DNA of 64,000 nucleotides, from assembly GCA_021463865.1 (NCBI GenBank), contig JAJTXY010000019.1:17545-81544 (forward strand), in the 5' to 3' direction. Position numbers and translations under genes: made by a program. Under the pieces are notes generated by a model, which was not told the origin of the DNA, did not search any database, and saw only the letters and a list, made by a program, of their open reading frames with translations. Below, piece after piece: positions 34,771-43,292 of the stretch. This stretch comes from Anaerolineae bacterium. Lineage in GTDB: Bacteria > Chloroflexota > Anaerolineae > Aggregatilineales > J027. Position 1 is the stretch's first letter; each line of letters begins with the position of its first letter.

Positions 34771-35937
34771 ATGATACCTCGAATAAGAGTTTTAACACTA
34801 ATGTTAATTGTACTAAACATAATTCCCCTGTCTTATCAAATAAGTCACGCTCAAGGAGATTCTGGACACCTATATATTAGTTGTGCAAGCGACGGCACTT
34901 TAAGTTTTAGGTATCCACAAGGCTGGTCAGTCGATGAACGAACACTAGAGGTAATGATGGTCAACATTACCTCTGGCGATCTATCAGAAGTTGGTTTCAC
35001 TGAGAAGCCTGTATCTGAAATCAGACTAGTTTCACTTGATCGCAAATCTAAAATTTACATTCGTGAAATTGAACCAATGTATAGTCGGGCATCAACTACA
35101 GCAGAATGGGAAAGAACAGCCCCTATTGATCTAATAGGTAACTTTGGCGACCCCTCATTTATGAGTCGAAACTCAGGTCGTAGCGAATACACATGGACAG
35201 ATATAAATATTAATCAGCAACGAGGGGTCATGACCTATTTTACTCGTAACCAATACGGGTTCATCAAGGAAGGGTTACTCTTAGTGATAGAAGTGGGCAA
35301 TACAGATGTTATGATAGATGCCGAGACCCGTGACGAAAATGCGACCGATTTAGAATCTGTCGTTTTTTCCTTAGCTGAATCTATGGTGTCAACACGTCCT
35401 GCACCTAATTTTGACGAAACAGGGTATGTAGCCCCACCAGCAACATATTTTGAAAAAAATTGTGTTTTCACTTTCAATTATTCTCCAGAATGGCGTACTA
35501 TAGTACGTTCGGAGCAGGTACAACTTTTCAATAACGAGGAGGCGAAAAGAGTTCATTCCCTCAATGATACCCTTTCTTCAGAACAAATAGCGGTAGAAGT
35601 AATCTCCCCTACCCAACTACCATCCTTCTTCATTGGTAATTTTGACCCAATGGCAACCCCTGAAGAAATCTTGCAAACATACGCAATAGCCGAAGGGCTG
35701 TATCCTAATGGCGCAATCGCAGAGATGACCATTAATGGTATACCCGTCTACCGATTGACAGTTATCACAGAAGATGAAAAGGTAGAGGGGTTTATCATGG
35801 TCTATGATTTTGGGAATGGAGCATATGCCCTTTTATCAGCCCGCAGCGGAGAAGGCGGACTTGTCAACTTTGAAGAACAGGTAACACAGATTGCTGAATC
35901 CATCGAATATAACCCTGAGCGACTGGAGTCTGAATGA
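34771..35937 (+). CDS. Secreted two-repeat protein, unknown (PsbP-like segments)
   Basis: 388 residues from ATG 34771, behind AAAAGGGG. Signal peptide to about residue 28 (SHAQ). The mature protein has two halves that start alike: CASDGTLSFRYPQGWSVDER and CVFTFNYSPEWRTIVRSEQ. Each has one cysteine followed by an aromatic-Tyr-Pro/Ser...Trp strand as in PsbP/DUF1795-like ligand-binding folds. The two cysteines could form a bridge. Its stop overlaps the DsbA-like start (ATGA), implying coupling. AT-rich. Function unknown. Confidence 0.7.
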   Translation: MIPRIRVLTLMLIVLNIIPLSYQISHAQGDSGHLYISCASDGTLSFRYPQGWSVDERTLEVMMVNITSGDLSEVGFTEKPVSEIRLVSLDRKSKIYIREIEPMYSRASTTAEWERTAPIDLIGNFGDPSFMSRNSGRSEYTWTDININQQRGVMTYFTRNQYGFIKEGLLLVIEVGNTDVMIDAETRDENATDLESVVFSLAESMVSTRPAPNFDETGYVAPPATYFEKNCVFTFNYSPEWRTIVRSEQVQLFNNEEAKRVHSLNDTLSSEQIAVEVISPTQLPSFFIGNFDPMATPEEILQTYAIAEGLYPNGAIAEMTINGIPVYRLTVITEDEKVEGFIMVYDFGNGAYALLSARSGEGGLVNFEEQVTQIAESIEYNPERLESE

Positions 35938-36623
35938 TGGCAAGTCGGCAAATCACCGTGTTTTTCGGACTCATTGTTGCTCTCTTGTTTGTACAAGTTG
36001 GATTCTCAGCAGCCCTTATGAGGCGGCTAAATGATTTAGAAGAAACTATCAATCAACGAACTTTCACCGCCCAAAGTATCAATCAAACCGAATCATTGCC
36101 AGCGTATGTCGAAAACGTCTCAGTGGATGATGACCCTAGCAAGGGAACTATCGGTGCCCCCATCACAATCGTTGAGTTTTCAGATTATGAATGTTCCTAT
36201 TGCGCTCAAGCCGCAGGGGATGTCGAAGAAATATTGGCTCGCTATGAAGGCAAGATACTATTTGTCTATCGAGACTATCCCCAATTTCCGAACGCTCCCA
36301 AAGCAGCAGAGGCCGCCCAGTGTGCAGGCAGTCAAGGGAAATTTTGGGAAATGCACGATCTTCTATTTGCCAATCAAAATCAGCTTGCTGCCGAATTCTT
36401 GCCAGAATATGCTAACCAATTAGGGTTAGATGTTGATCAATTTAATGAATGTATGGGGAACGGCGTATTTACAAATGAAGTCAATCGAGATAAGGTCGAC
36501 GGTGAAACCTATCAAGTTCGTGGGACACCTACCTTTTTTGTAAATGGCTATCGTATTCCCGGAGCAAGTTTTGATGCGTTAACTCAACAGATTGATGCGC
36601 TTCTCCTAGAGATTGAAAATTAG
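35934..36623 (+). CDS. Membrane-anchored DsbA-like thiol oxidoreductase
   Basis: 229 residues. One N-terminal membrane helix (about 7-28), then a DsbA/thioredoxin_4 domain: VEFSDYECSYC with redox pair C87/C90, helical insert (AAQCAGSQGKFWEMHDLLF), and cis-proline loop RGTPTFFVNGY. Such proteins form or reshuffle disulfides outside the membrane. It is coupled to the two-repeat gene and sits in the unit with the eight-cysteine peptide, a plausible client. It could also be a general oxidase in the BdbD class. Confidence 0.87.
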   Translation: MMASRQITVFFGLIVALLFVQVGFSAALMRRLNDLEETINQRTFTAQSINQTESLPAYVENVSVDDDPSKGTIGAPITIVEFSDYECSYCAQAAGDVEEILARYEGKILFVYRDYPQFPNAPKAAEAAQCAGSQGKFWEMHDLLFANQNQLAAEFLPEYANQLGLDVDQFNECMGNGVFTNEVNRDKVDGETYQVRGTPTFFVNGYRIPGASFDALTQQIDALLLEIEN

Positions 36624-36635
36624 ATAGTGGCTCGA

Positions 36636-36669
36636 CGGCACAAAGCGGTAGACAATTGTGCCGTTTTTC
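36636..36669 (+). terminator. Intrinsic terminator of the Cys-rich/DsbA cassette
   Basis: Perfect 9-bp stem ACGGCACAA / TTGTGCCGT (36636-36644, 36657-36665), 12-base loop and TTTTT tail. Confidence 0.85.
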
Positions 36670-36718
36670 ATTATCCCCCTATAATTGCATTCTAAAAACA
36701 TGATAGGGAGAATAAACG

Positions 36719-37258
36719 ATGGCCTATCCCCTTATTGGCGTTCTGTCCGATTCGCATGATCAAGTACATTGTCTCGATCAAGTAGTGGCTTATTTTAATG
36801 AACAGCAGGTTGGCTTGGTCATCCACTGCGGGGATTGGGTCGCGCCCTTTACCCTGCGCTATTTCACCAAGCTCAATGCGCCGCTGTATGGGGTCTTTGG
36901 GAACAATGATGGGGAGAAATGGGGGCATCGCGGGGTTGGCGTTCAGGTGAAAGAAGCCGGATTACGCTTGATGATGGAAGATGTTTTCTTGACCCTCAAT
37001 GAATATGGGAAGCGTATCGCGGTCTATCACGGCACAGCCCCCAAATTGGTGGAGGCATTGGTCAAATGTGGGGATTACGATGTGGTCTTCTATGGTCATA
37101 ACCACATCGCCAAAATCGAGTTGGTGGGCAACGTTTTGAGTATGAACCCCGGTACGCTCTTGGAAATGACCAATCCCGGTACAGGGGTAGCGTCTTTCGG
37201 GATTTATGACCCCAACACGCACACGGGGCGTTTGGTCAACTTGGCAGACCTAGCCTAG
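36719..37258 (+). CDS. YfcE/MJ0936-type metallophosphoesterase
   Basis: 179 residues. All metal-binding motifs are present: GVLSDSHD, HCGDWV, GNND, HGT and YGHNH, then MNPGTL. The short compact form matches the YfcE group of phosphodiesterases. A -10-like TATAAT lies at 36681. Its last codons overlap the convergent metallo-hydrolase by 4 bp. Natural substrate is unknown. Confidence 0.87.
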   Translation: MAYPLIGVLSDSHDQVHCLDQVVAYFNEQQVGLVIHCGDWVAPFTLRYFTKLNAPLYGVFGNNDGEKWGHRGVGVQVKEAGLRLMMEDVFLTLNEYGKRIAVYHGTAPKLVEALVKCGDYDVVFYGHNHIAKIELVGNVLSMNPGTLLEMTNPGTGVASFGIYDPNTHTGRLVNLADLA

Positions 37259-37884
37259 ACCGTTGCCTGTAACCAGACCACTTTTGCCAAGTCACTCAAA
37301 GTAGTCTCTAATGCTTTCGCATCTAAGAGTGTGCCGCCTTCTACCGAGCCAAAATGACTTGGGATGACATATTTGGGGCGCATCGTTTTTACGAGGTCTT
37401 TGGCGCTATCCATTGTCATAATGCCGTCTTTACCGCTGACTGGCAGAATCGCAATGTCACAGCGTACCCGCTTGAGTTCCGCAACGAAATCGGTATCTCC
37501 GGCATAGTAGATGTCTTGAAAGTTCATCGCAAGGACAAAGCCGAGATCACCCCGCGCCGCCGGATGATGATTGGTATAGGTGTAGGCGGGAACGGCTTTG
37601 ATGTTGGCCCGACCCACATTCACGCTCTGCCAATGCCGCAGAACCATCACCGGGTATTCATCTTTTAGAAATTCGGCAACGCCCTCTCCTCCAATGATGC
37701 GTGTGTGGGGTGCGAGGATACGATCAATATCAGCGGGTGAACAGTGATCATAATGTTCATGTGTGAGCAAAATAACGTCAGCAGGCGGGCAGTCAGCAGG
37801 AATACGGAAGGGGTCAATATAGATGCAGGTCGGCCCGTCAATGCGAAAACTGGCATGTCCTAACCAATGGATATGCTCGATCAT
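37255..37884 (-). CDS. MBL-fold metallo-hydrolase (UlaG/UPF0173-like)
   Basis: 209 residues. Metallo-beta-lactamase fold: WLGHASFRI start, LTHEHYDHCSPADI (HxHxDH), IYYAGDTDF, and YVIPSHFGS. This short form resembles the L-ascorbate-6-phosphate lactonase/UPF0173 group, which acts on small phosphorylated molecules. It stands alone on this strand, with a divergent class V aminotransferase upstream. Confidence 0.85.
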   Translation of the reverse strand: MIEHIHWLGHASFRIDGPTCIYIDPFRIPADCPPADVILLTHEHYDHCSPADIDRILAPHTRIIGGEGVAEFLKDEYPVMVLRHWQSVNVGRANIKAVPAYTYTNHHPAARGDLGFVLAMNFQDIYYAGDTDFVAELKRVRCDIAILPVSGKDGIMTMDSAKDLVKTMRPKYVIPSHFGSVEGGTLLDAKALETTLSDLAKVVWLQATV

Positions 37885-38016
37885 AATGACCTCTCAGGAT
37901 AAATTTACCGATGAATATCCCCCTGTGGATAAAGGCGGTTTAGGTTATATCAGAGCAGCGCGTTAAAATCAATGGCGCAAGCTCAACTCTTGGCTGACAA
38001 CGAAGGTAAATTTTGC

Positions 38017-39216
38017 ATGACGATCTCTACTTCTATAACCCCCGTTTACAATATTACTGCCCTACGCCACGACGAATTCCCATTGGCCGAAACCGTCACC
38101 TACCTCAACCATGCGGGCATTTCCCCCCTACCCGAACGCAGTCGCCGTGCTACCCAATATGCGATTGACCGCATGGCTCACAATGCCAGTAAATTTTTTA
38201 GGACGGACGCCATCCCCATGTTAGAGCGTTTTCATCATGAATTGAAGGCCTTTATCAATGCCGAACATGCCTCCGACATTTGTCCGGTGCAAAGCAATTC
38301 GCTCGCGTTTAATCTGGTGGCAGGTGCGATTGATTGGCATCCCGGCGATAACATTATTTTTTGCAATGTCGAGTTCCCCGCCAATGCTTATCCTTGGATG
38401 GCGCTGGAACGACAAGGTGTGATGTGCAAAATCGTCCCACCGCAGCACGGCACATTAACCGTTGAGGCGGTAGATGCAGTGGCAGATCAAAACACGCGCT
38501 TAGTCGCCGTCAGTTCTATGCAATTTTTCACCGGGGCACGCGCAGATTTAGCCGCCCTCGGCGCGTATTGTCGGGAACGTGGCATCTTGTTTTCAGTAGA
38601 TGCGATCCAATCCATCGGGCATATTCCAATTGACGTACAAGCCATGAATATTGATATTTTGGCCTGTGGTGGACAAAAATCACTGCTGGCCCTAACCGGG
38701 ATTGGCTTTTTATATATCCGCCCCGAAGTCGCCGAACAAATGCAGCCCTCATTTGTGGGTGGTAATAATGTGGAGGGATGGGAGCATTGGCTGAAATACG
38801 ACATGACCCCGCGTCAAGGGGCATTACGGTTCATGACCGGAACGTTTAATGTGCCGGGGATTTTTACTGTCGTCGGTAGCCTCTCGCTTATCAATGAACT
38901 GGGGGTTCACCATATTGATACCTATACCACTCAATTAGCGGCGTATTTCATGGATGAATTGGATGCACACGGTTATGAAATCCTCACCCCACGCGACCCT
39001 GCCCTACATGGCTCGATTGTGACGTTTAAGGTTGCCGAGACAACCGAAGAAACAGATCGCATTGTGAAATATCTAGGCGACCATGACATCCCAACGGTCA
39101 TCCATTTGGATGCGGCAGGTCATCCATTTTTGCGTCTGTCGCTACATTGCTATAATAACCAACAGGACAGCGCACGATTCTTTGAATATTTATCATCTGC
39201 TGTCCAGTCATCATAA
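38017..39216 (+). CDS. Class V aminotransferase (cysteine-desulfurase-like)
   Basis: 399 residues from ATG 38017 (AAGG ten bases upstream). YLNHAGISPLPERS opening, SVDAIQSIGHIPIDV for the PLP aspartate/His region, and GGQKSLLALTGIGFLYI with the Schiff-base lysine. This matches the class V family. It lacks the catalytic-cysteine loop seen in the SufS gene at 59.5 kb, so a lyase, isopenicillin-epimerase-like or aminotransferase activity is more likely than desulfuration. Substrate unknown. Confidence 0.8.
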   Translation: MTISTSITPVYNITALRHDEFPLAETVTYLNHAGISPLPERSRRATQYAIDRMAHNASKFFRTDAIPMLERFHHELKAFINAEHASDICPVQSNSLAFNLVAGAIDWHPGDNIIFCNVEFPANAYPWMALERQGVMCKIVPPQHGTLTVEAVDAVADQNTRLVAVSSMQFFTGARADLAALGAYCRERGILFSVDAIQSIGHIPIDVQAMNIDILACGGQKSLLALTGIGFLYIRPEVAEQMQPSFVGGNNVEGWEHWLKYDMTPRQGALRFMTGTFNVPGIFTVVGSLSLINELGVHHIDTYTTQLAAYFMDELDAHGYEILTPRDPALHGSIVTFKVAETTEETDRIVKYLGDHDIPTVIHLDAAGHPFLRLSLHCYNNQQDSARFFEYLSSAVQSS

Positions 39217-39240
39217 ACCCATTACACAGGAGAGCCGCCA

Positions 39241-40587
39241 ATGAGTTCACCCGGAACAGGTTCGCTTGGCGCTAAAAAACAATGGAATCCGCCAGCCATG
39301 CGGACGGTGGAAGATACCGGACTCAACATGGGTATCTTGACTGACCTTGCCATTAAGACGATTTATTTTTCAGGTTATCTCAGTGGACAGCAGCTCGCTG
39401 ACCGAATGTGTTTGCCCTATACCGGCGTCGTGGATCGCGTGATTGATTTTATGAAGCGCGAAAAATGGATTGAGGTGCGCGGTGCGGCGGGTATCAGTGA
39501 AGCCTCCTACGAATACCTCATTTCCCAGAAAGGCTCATCCAAAGCCCAAGAAGCCACCGAACGCAATATGTATGCTGGCCCGTGTCCAGTTACGTTGGCA
39601 CAATACGTATATGCCGTCAAAGCTCAATATAATCGCCCATTGGTGCAGCGCGAAGGACTAATCAAAGCCTTCGACGATTTGGTCGTTGGGGACGCCATGC
39701 TAGACAAAATCGGCCCGGCCATCAACTCTGGCAAAGCCATTTTTATGCACGGGCCACCCGGAAATGGGAAAACCACTTTTGCCACTCGTGCCGCCCGTTT
39801 TGTGTTGGGCGAAGATTTGTGGCTACCCTATGCGATTGACGTAGATGGTCAGGTGATTCGGGTCTATGATAACGTCAATCATGAGATCATCGAAGTCCCC
39901 GAAGAAATCAACCGCACCCAGACAGGCGTCCGGCGTGACCCGCGTTGGATCAAAATCAAACGTCCGGTCATTATGGTCGGGGGTGAATTGACGATGGCTG
40001 GGCTTGACCTTGTATATGACCCCATCAATAAGTATTACGAAGCGCCCTTCCAGCTCAAAGCCAATTGCGGCATGTTCTTCATTGACGACTTTGGTCGCCA
40101 ACAAATGCGCCCCCAAGACCTGTTGAACCGCTGGATTGTCCCGCTGGAAAGCCGCATTGACTTCTTGACACTCAGCACTGGCCGCAAAATCGAAATCCCC
40201 TTTAACGTGCTAATTGTATTTAGCACCAACCTCCCACCCGCCAATCTAGTAGATGAGGCTTTTCTACGCCGTATTCCGCATAAGATTGAGGTCGGCGACC
40301 CCACTTTTGAGCAGTTCCGCGAAATCTTCAAACGTATGTGCCAAGTTAAGCGTGTGCCCTATGATGAAAAAGCGCTGGCCTATCTCATCCAAGAGTGGTA
40401 TCTGAAATATAACCGCCCACTGCGTTCCGTCCATCCGCGTGACATCCTTGACCAATTGCTAGACATTGCCCGTTATCTCAATCGCCCACCTCAATTGACC
40501 AAAGATTTGATTGATAAAGCCGCCGACGCCTACTTTGTGAATCTATCGGGTGAATACAAGCCCGTTACCACCGGAGGCAGTAATTGA
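39241..40587 (+). CDS. AAA/MoxR-like ATPase with N-terminal winged helix
   Basis: 448 residues. Residues about 25-110 look like a winged-helix module (LTDLAIKTIYFSGYLSGQQLADRM). The ATPase shows GPPGNGKTTFATRAARF (Walker A), MFFIDDFGRQQ (Walker B), a sensor FSTNLPP, and LVDEAFLRRIPHKIEVG (arginine-finger region). It overlaps the pseudo-receiver gene, which starts at a TTG within its stop, so the pair should be made together. MoxR ATPases remodel protein complexes. The N-terminal helix suggests DNA or protein targeting. Confidence 0.8.
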   Translation: MSSPGTGSLGAKKQWNPPAMRTVEDTGLNMGILTDLAIKTIYFSGYLSGQQLADRMCLPYTGVVDRVIDFMKREKWIEVRGAAGISEASYEYLISQKGSSKAQEATERNMYAGPCPVTLAQYVYAVKAQYNRPLVQREGLIKAFDDLVVGDAMLDKIGPAINSGKAIFMHGPPGNGKTTFATRAARFVLGEDLWLPYAIDVDGQVIRVYDNVNHEIIEVPEEINRTQTGVRRDPRWIKIKRPVIMVGGELTMAGLDLVYDPINKYYEAPFQLKANCGMFFIDDFGRQQMRPQDLLNRWIVPLESRIDFLTLSTGRKIEIPFNVLIVFSTNLPPANLVDEAFLRRIPHKIEVGDPTFEQFREIFKRMCQVKRVPYDEKALAYLIQEWYLKYNRPLRSVHPRDILDQLLDIARYLNRPPQLTKDLIDKAADAYFVNLSGEYKPVTTGGSN

Positions 40588-41591
40588 ACCCGCGTTCTGC
40601 CCCGATTCCACGCCACTATTTTTTCACCCTAGAGGATGGCACATGGGTGGTACAGCGTGGCATGGATCGTGTCCAAGAACTCTTAACCGGGGCAGAACGC
40701 ACCTACAGTAGCCTTGACATCAGCTTTGAAATCGAGGATTTGGAACTTGAACTCCTCAAGGCGCAGGGCGTCATAGACCGTTACGATGATTCATTCGTTT
40801 GGCTGCATGAAGACCCTCAGAATGAGATTGTCGTCCCCACCAGTACACTGCAAAAGACATTAGGGGTGGCCGTTTATTATCTCGTTCAAACGGGCTTGGG
40901 TGTCAGTCAATTGGAAATCGTGCAGGAGCGGTTGGATGAAATTGGGCTTGCAGACCGCTATCGGGCTTCAGAGCGTCAAAACAACGTCATTATCATCCAC
41001 GCCCATGATGAGCCATTCTCTCGGTTGGGTTCGGCGGAAGACGCTGAAACATTAGTCATGCCTGCCTTAACCAATCTGGGGGCAAAACTCAAGGTGGAGG
41101 CGGTGCGCTTCAATGCCCAAGAACTGCCCATGCTGGTGTCGGGTCGCCTATTGAGTGACATTCCCAACCATCCCCTTGTCCGAAAACTGGAACCCAAGAT
41201 CAAGCTGCAAACGGTGATTTGCGTAGATCACGAAATGGAGACCCACACCACCGTCCGCGAGGTAGTTGAGGCATTGGGGCAGGAAATGGTCTCGGCGTTC
41301 ACTGTCCAAGAGGCCCTTGCCCTGCTCCAAGATGTTGACCCGGCACTGCTGCTCATCAGTCTCGATATGCCGGACATGCACGGCTACAAGGTGGTAGCAG
41401 CGGTACGGAACGATCCCGAACTCTCGCGCATCCCAATTTTGATTCTGAACACTTTGGATACAGACAAAGACCGGACATTGGCCTTTAATGTTGCAAATGC
41501 GGTGGATTTTGTCATGAAACCCGTTTATCCTGAGCGTATTCGGCGCAAAATCTGGCGGGTATTGAACCAATACACGACATTAATGGTATGA
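40584..41591 (+). CDS. Protein with degenerate response-regulator receiver domain
   Basis: 335 residues from TTG 40584 (GGAGG six bases upstream, inside the ATPase gene). Residues 1-205 are unrecognised, with a helical region near 85-130. Residues 208-330 follow a CheY-like receiver: VICVDHEME, ALLLISLDMPDMHGYKV, PILILNT, and DFVMKPV with conserved K312. The phospho-acceptor Asp is serine (S259), and the acidic pair is D215/H216, so normal phosphorylation is not expected. It is probably a protein-interaction partner or adaptor for the ATPase made just upstream. Confidence 0.75.
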   Translation: MNPRSAPIPRHYFFTLEDGTWVVQRGMDRVQELLTGAERTYSSLDISFEIEDLELELLKAQGVIDRYDDSFVWLHEDPQNEIVVPTSTLQKTLGVAVYYLVQTGLGVSQLEIVQERLDEIGLADRYRASERQNNVIIIHAHDEPFSRLGSAEDAETLVMPALTNLGAKLKVEAVRFNAQELPMLVSGRLLSDIPNHPLVRKLEPKIKLQTVICVDHEMETHTTVREVVEALGQEMVSAFTVQEALALLQDVDPALLLISLDMPDMHGYKVVAAVRNDPELSRIPILILNTLDTDKDRTLAFNVANAVDFVMKPVYPERIRRKIWRVLNQYTTLMV

Positions 41592-41633
41592 AACGCTAAA
41601 ATAGGTGATGTGCTAGTTTTATAGGAACAAATC

Positions 41634-42281
41634 ATGATCTGGGCACTATTTATTATGGGCCTCATCGTGATAGCAATCGTGCTTGGCTTTTTAGCCGCCT
41701 CTAGCCAAAGTGAACTTACGCCATGGCTGGATAAAATGCGGCGGGCCAACCCCGGCAAACGTCATAAGAGTGAATGGATGGCCCCAACCGAAGTGGTGGA
41801 TCAAGTCGTACAGCATTATCTTGAAGGGGTACAATACGCCATCAATACCCTGCCCAAAGGGTATGTGTCGTATGCGCGTGACCTTGATAAATATATGACT
41901 GGTGCGTATCTAAGAAATCAGCGCACGACGATTGATGCCCGTCTGCGTCAGGATACCCTCCGACTCATTGATATTTTGCGTGCCGATCATCGGGTACGTG
42001 TGCGTTATTTTGCAGATGACGGCCTTGCCTGCATTTTGTTGGATTATCAAACCGAGCGCCGTCTGGCAACCTATCATTATTGGTCAAAACGGCGCGTGCA
42101 TACCCAACACTTGGAAGATACCGTCATCGTTTATAGAATGGAATATGATACTCATGCCCGCCGCTGGAAAATTGCGGAATATATTCAAGAACTGCCTGCT
42201 CACTATGGCCCGTTGGCGATTGACGGCCCATTGGACAAGCTCCATCTTACCCTGCCCCCCCATTCTGGGCGCGACGACTAA
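41634..42281 (+). CDS. Membrane-anchored protein, unknown
   Basis: 215 residues. One N-terminal membrane helix (3-22), then a soluble domain of about 190 residues rich in Arg and Tyr. A helical part (SEWMAPTEVVDQVVQHYLEGV) is followed by strands (VRYFADDGLACILLDYQTERR, RWKIAEYIQEL). The layout recalls NTF2/Tim44-like anchored domains, but I cannot assign it. It lies between the pseudo-receiver and epimerase genes, all in one direction with short gaps. Confidence 0.6.
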   Translation: MIWALFIMGLIVIAIVLGFLAASSQSELTPWLDKMRRANPGKRHKSEWMAPTEVVDQVVQHYLEGVQYAINTLPKGYVSYARDLDKYMTGAYLRNQRTTIDARLRQDTLRLIDILRADHRVRVRYFADDGLACILLDYQTERRLATYHYWSKRRVHTQHLEDTVIVYRMEYDTHARRWKIAEYIQELPAHYGPLAIDGPLDKLHLTLPPHSGRDD

Positions 42282-42296
42282 AAAGATAGACAATCC

Positions 42297-43292
42297 ATGA
42301 TTCTGGTCACAGGGGGGACTGGGTTTCTCGGTCACAATCTGCTGCCGATGTTGGTTGCATCGGGTTATCATGTACGGGTCGTCACACGCCACCCAAAAGA
42401 CCACACTTGGCTCAAAGACCTGCCTGTCGAAATCATCCACGCCGATGTCACAGACCGGGTTGCGATGTTCGAGGCCGCACAGGGCTGTCGTTTTGTGGTA
42501 CATGGTGCGGGCCGTTTCCGATTTTGGGGCAAGCGTGAGCAGTTTGAACAAACGAACGTGCAAGGCTCCAACAATGTCATGGATGCGGCCCTCGCTGCCG
42601 GGGTGCAAAAATTCGTCCACATTTCAACCATCGTGGTCATCGGTAAGCCCGAATCCACCCACGAAATTGATGAAACCCACCCGGCCCATCCAATGGACGC
42701 CTATCAACGCTCCAAATATGCCGCCGAACAATTGGCACTACGTCATTACACTGAAAAAGGCCTGCCAGTGGTCATCCTGCGCCCCGGTGCTTTTTACGGC
42801 CCCTATGGTCGCTATGCCTTTAATCGGCTGTTTTTTGAAGACCCCCTACGCGGCCTACCTGTCGGGGTGAATGGGGGCAAGCTGATTACCTTCCCAGCAT
42901 ATATCAAAGATGTTGCCAAATCGGTGATTCTGGCAGTTGAGAAAGGCCGCCCCGGTGAGATTTACAACATTTGCGGCCAATATTTGCACCACCGCGAGGT
43001 AGATCAGATATTGGCGGAGGAAGCTGGAATTTCAGCCTTCCGTTTATACTTCCCCGGCTCTATCATGATTCCATTCGCCCGATTGTTAACCGTACTGGGT
43101 TATATCACGGGCCGCGAACCCTACTACCCAATCACCTTGAGATCGTATATTTTCAATAACTGGCGCGTATCCACTGCCAAAGCCCAGCGCGAACTTGGTT
43201 TTGAGCCAATCCCTTTTCGGGAGGGCGTGCGCGAGACGCTGGCATGGTATCGTGAGAGTGGTGTCTGGAAACCAAAGGAGACAAAAAAGTAA
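42297..43292 (+). CDS. NAD-dependent epimerase/dehydratase (extended SDR)
   Basis: 331 residues. GGTGFLGHNLLP nucleotide loop, HADVTD, VHGAG, and catalytic YQRSKYAAE (YxxxK). The substrate half ends with a C-terminal helix region. It belongs to the atypical/extended SDRs used on sugar nucleotides, flavonoids or steroids (3-beta-HSD-like). Its stop TAA overlaps the ATG of the NAD(P)HX repair gene, so they are coupled. Substrate unknown. Confidence 0.8.
   Translation: MILVTGGTGFLGHNLLPMLVASGYHVRVVTRHPKDHTWLKDLPVEIIHADVTDRVAMFEAAQGCRFVVHGAGRFRFWGKREQFEQTNVQGSNNVMDAALAAGVQKFVHISTIVVIGKPESTHEIDETHPAHPMDAYQRSKYAAEQLALRHYTEKGLPVVILRPGAFYGPYGRYAFNRLFFEDPLRGLPVGVNGGKLITFPAYIKDVAKSVILAVEKGRPGEIYNICGQYLHHREVDQILAEEAGISAFRLYFPGSIMIPFARLLTVLGYITGREPYYPITLRSYIFNNWRVSTAKAQRELGFEPIPFREGVRETLAWYRESGVWKPKETKK

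Noticed and set aside
36681..36686. Promoter for the 36.7-kb phosphoesterase
   Set aside because: TATAAT is present, but no -35 at normal spacing and no extended TG; the upstream DNA is the terminator stem.
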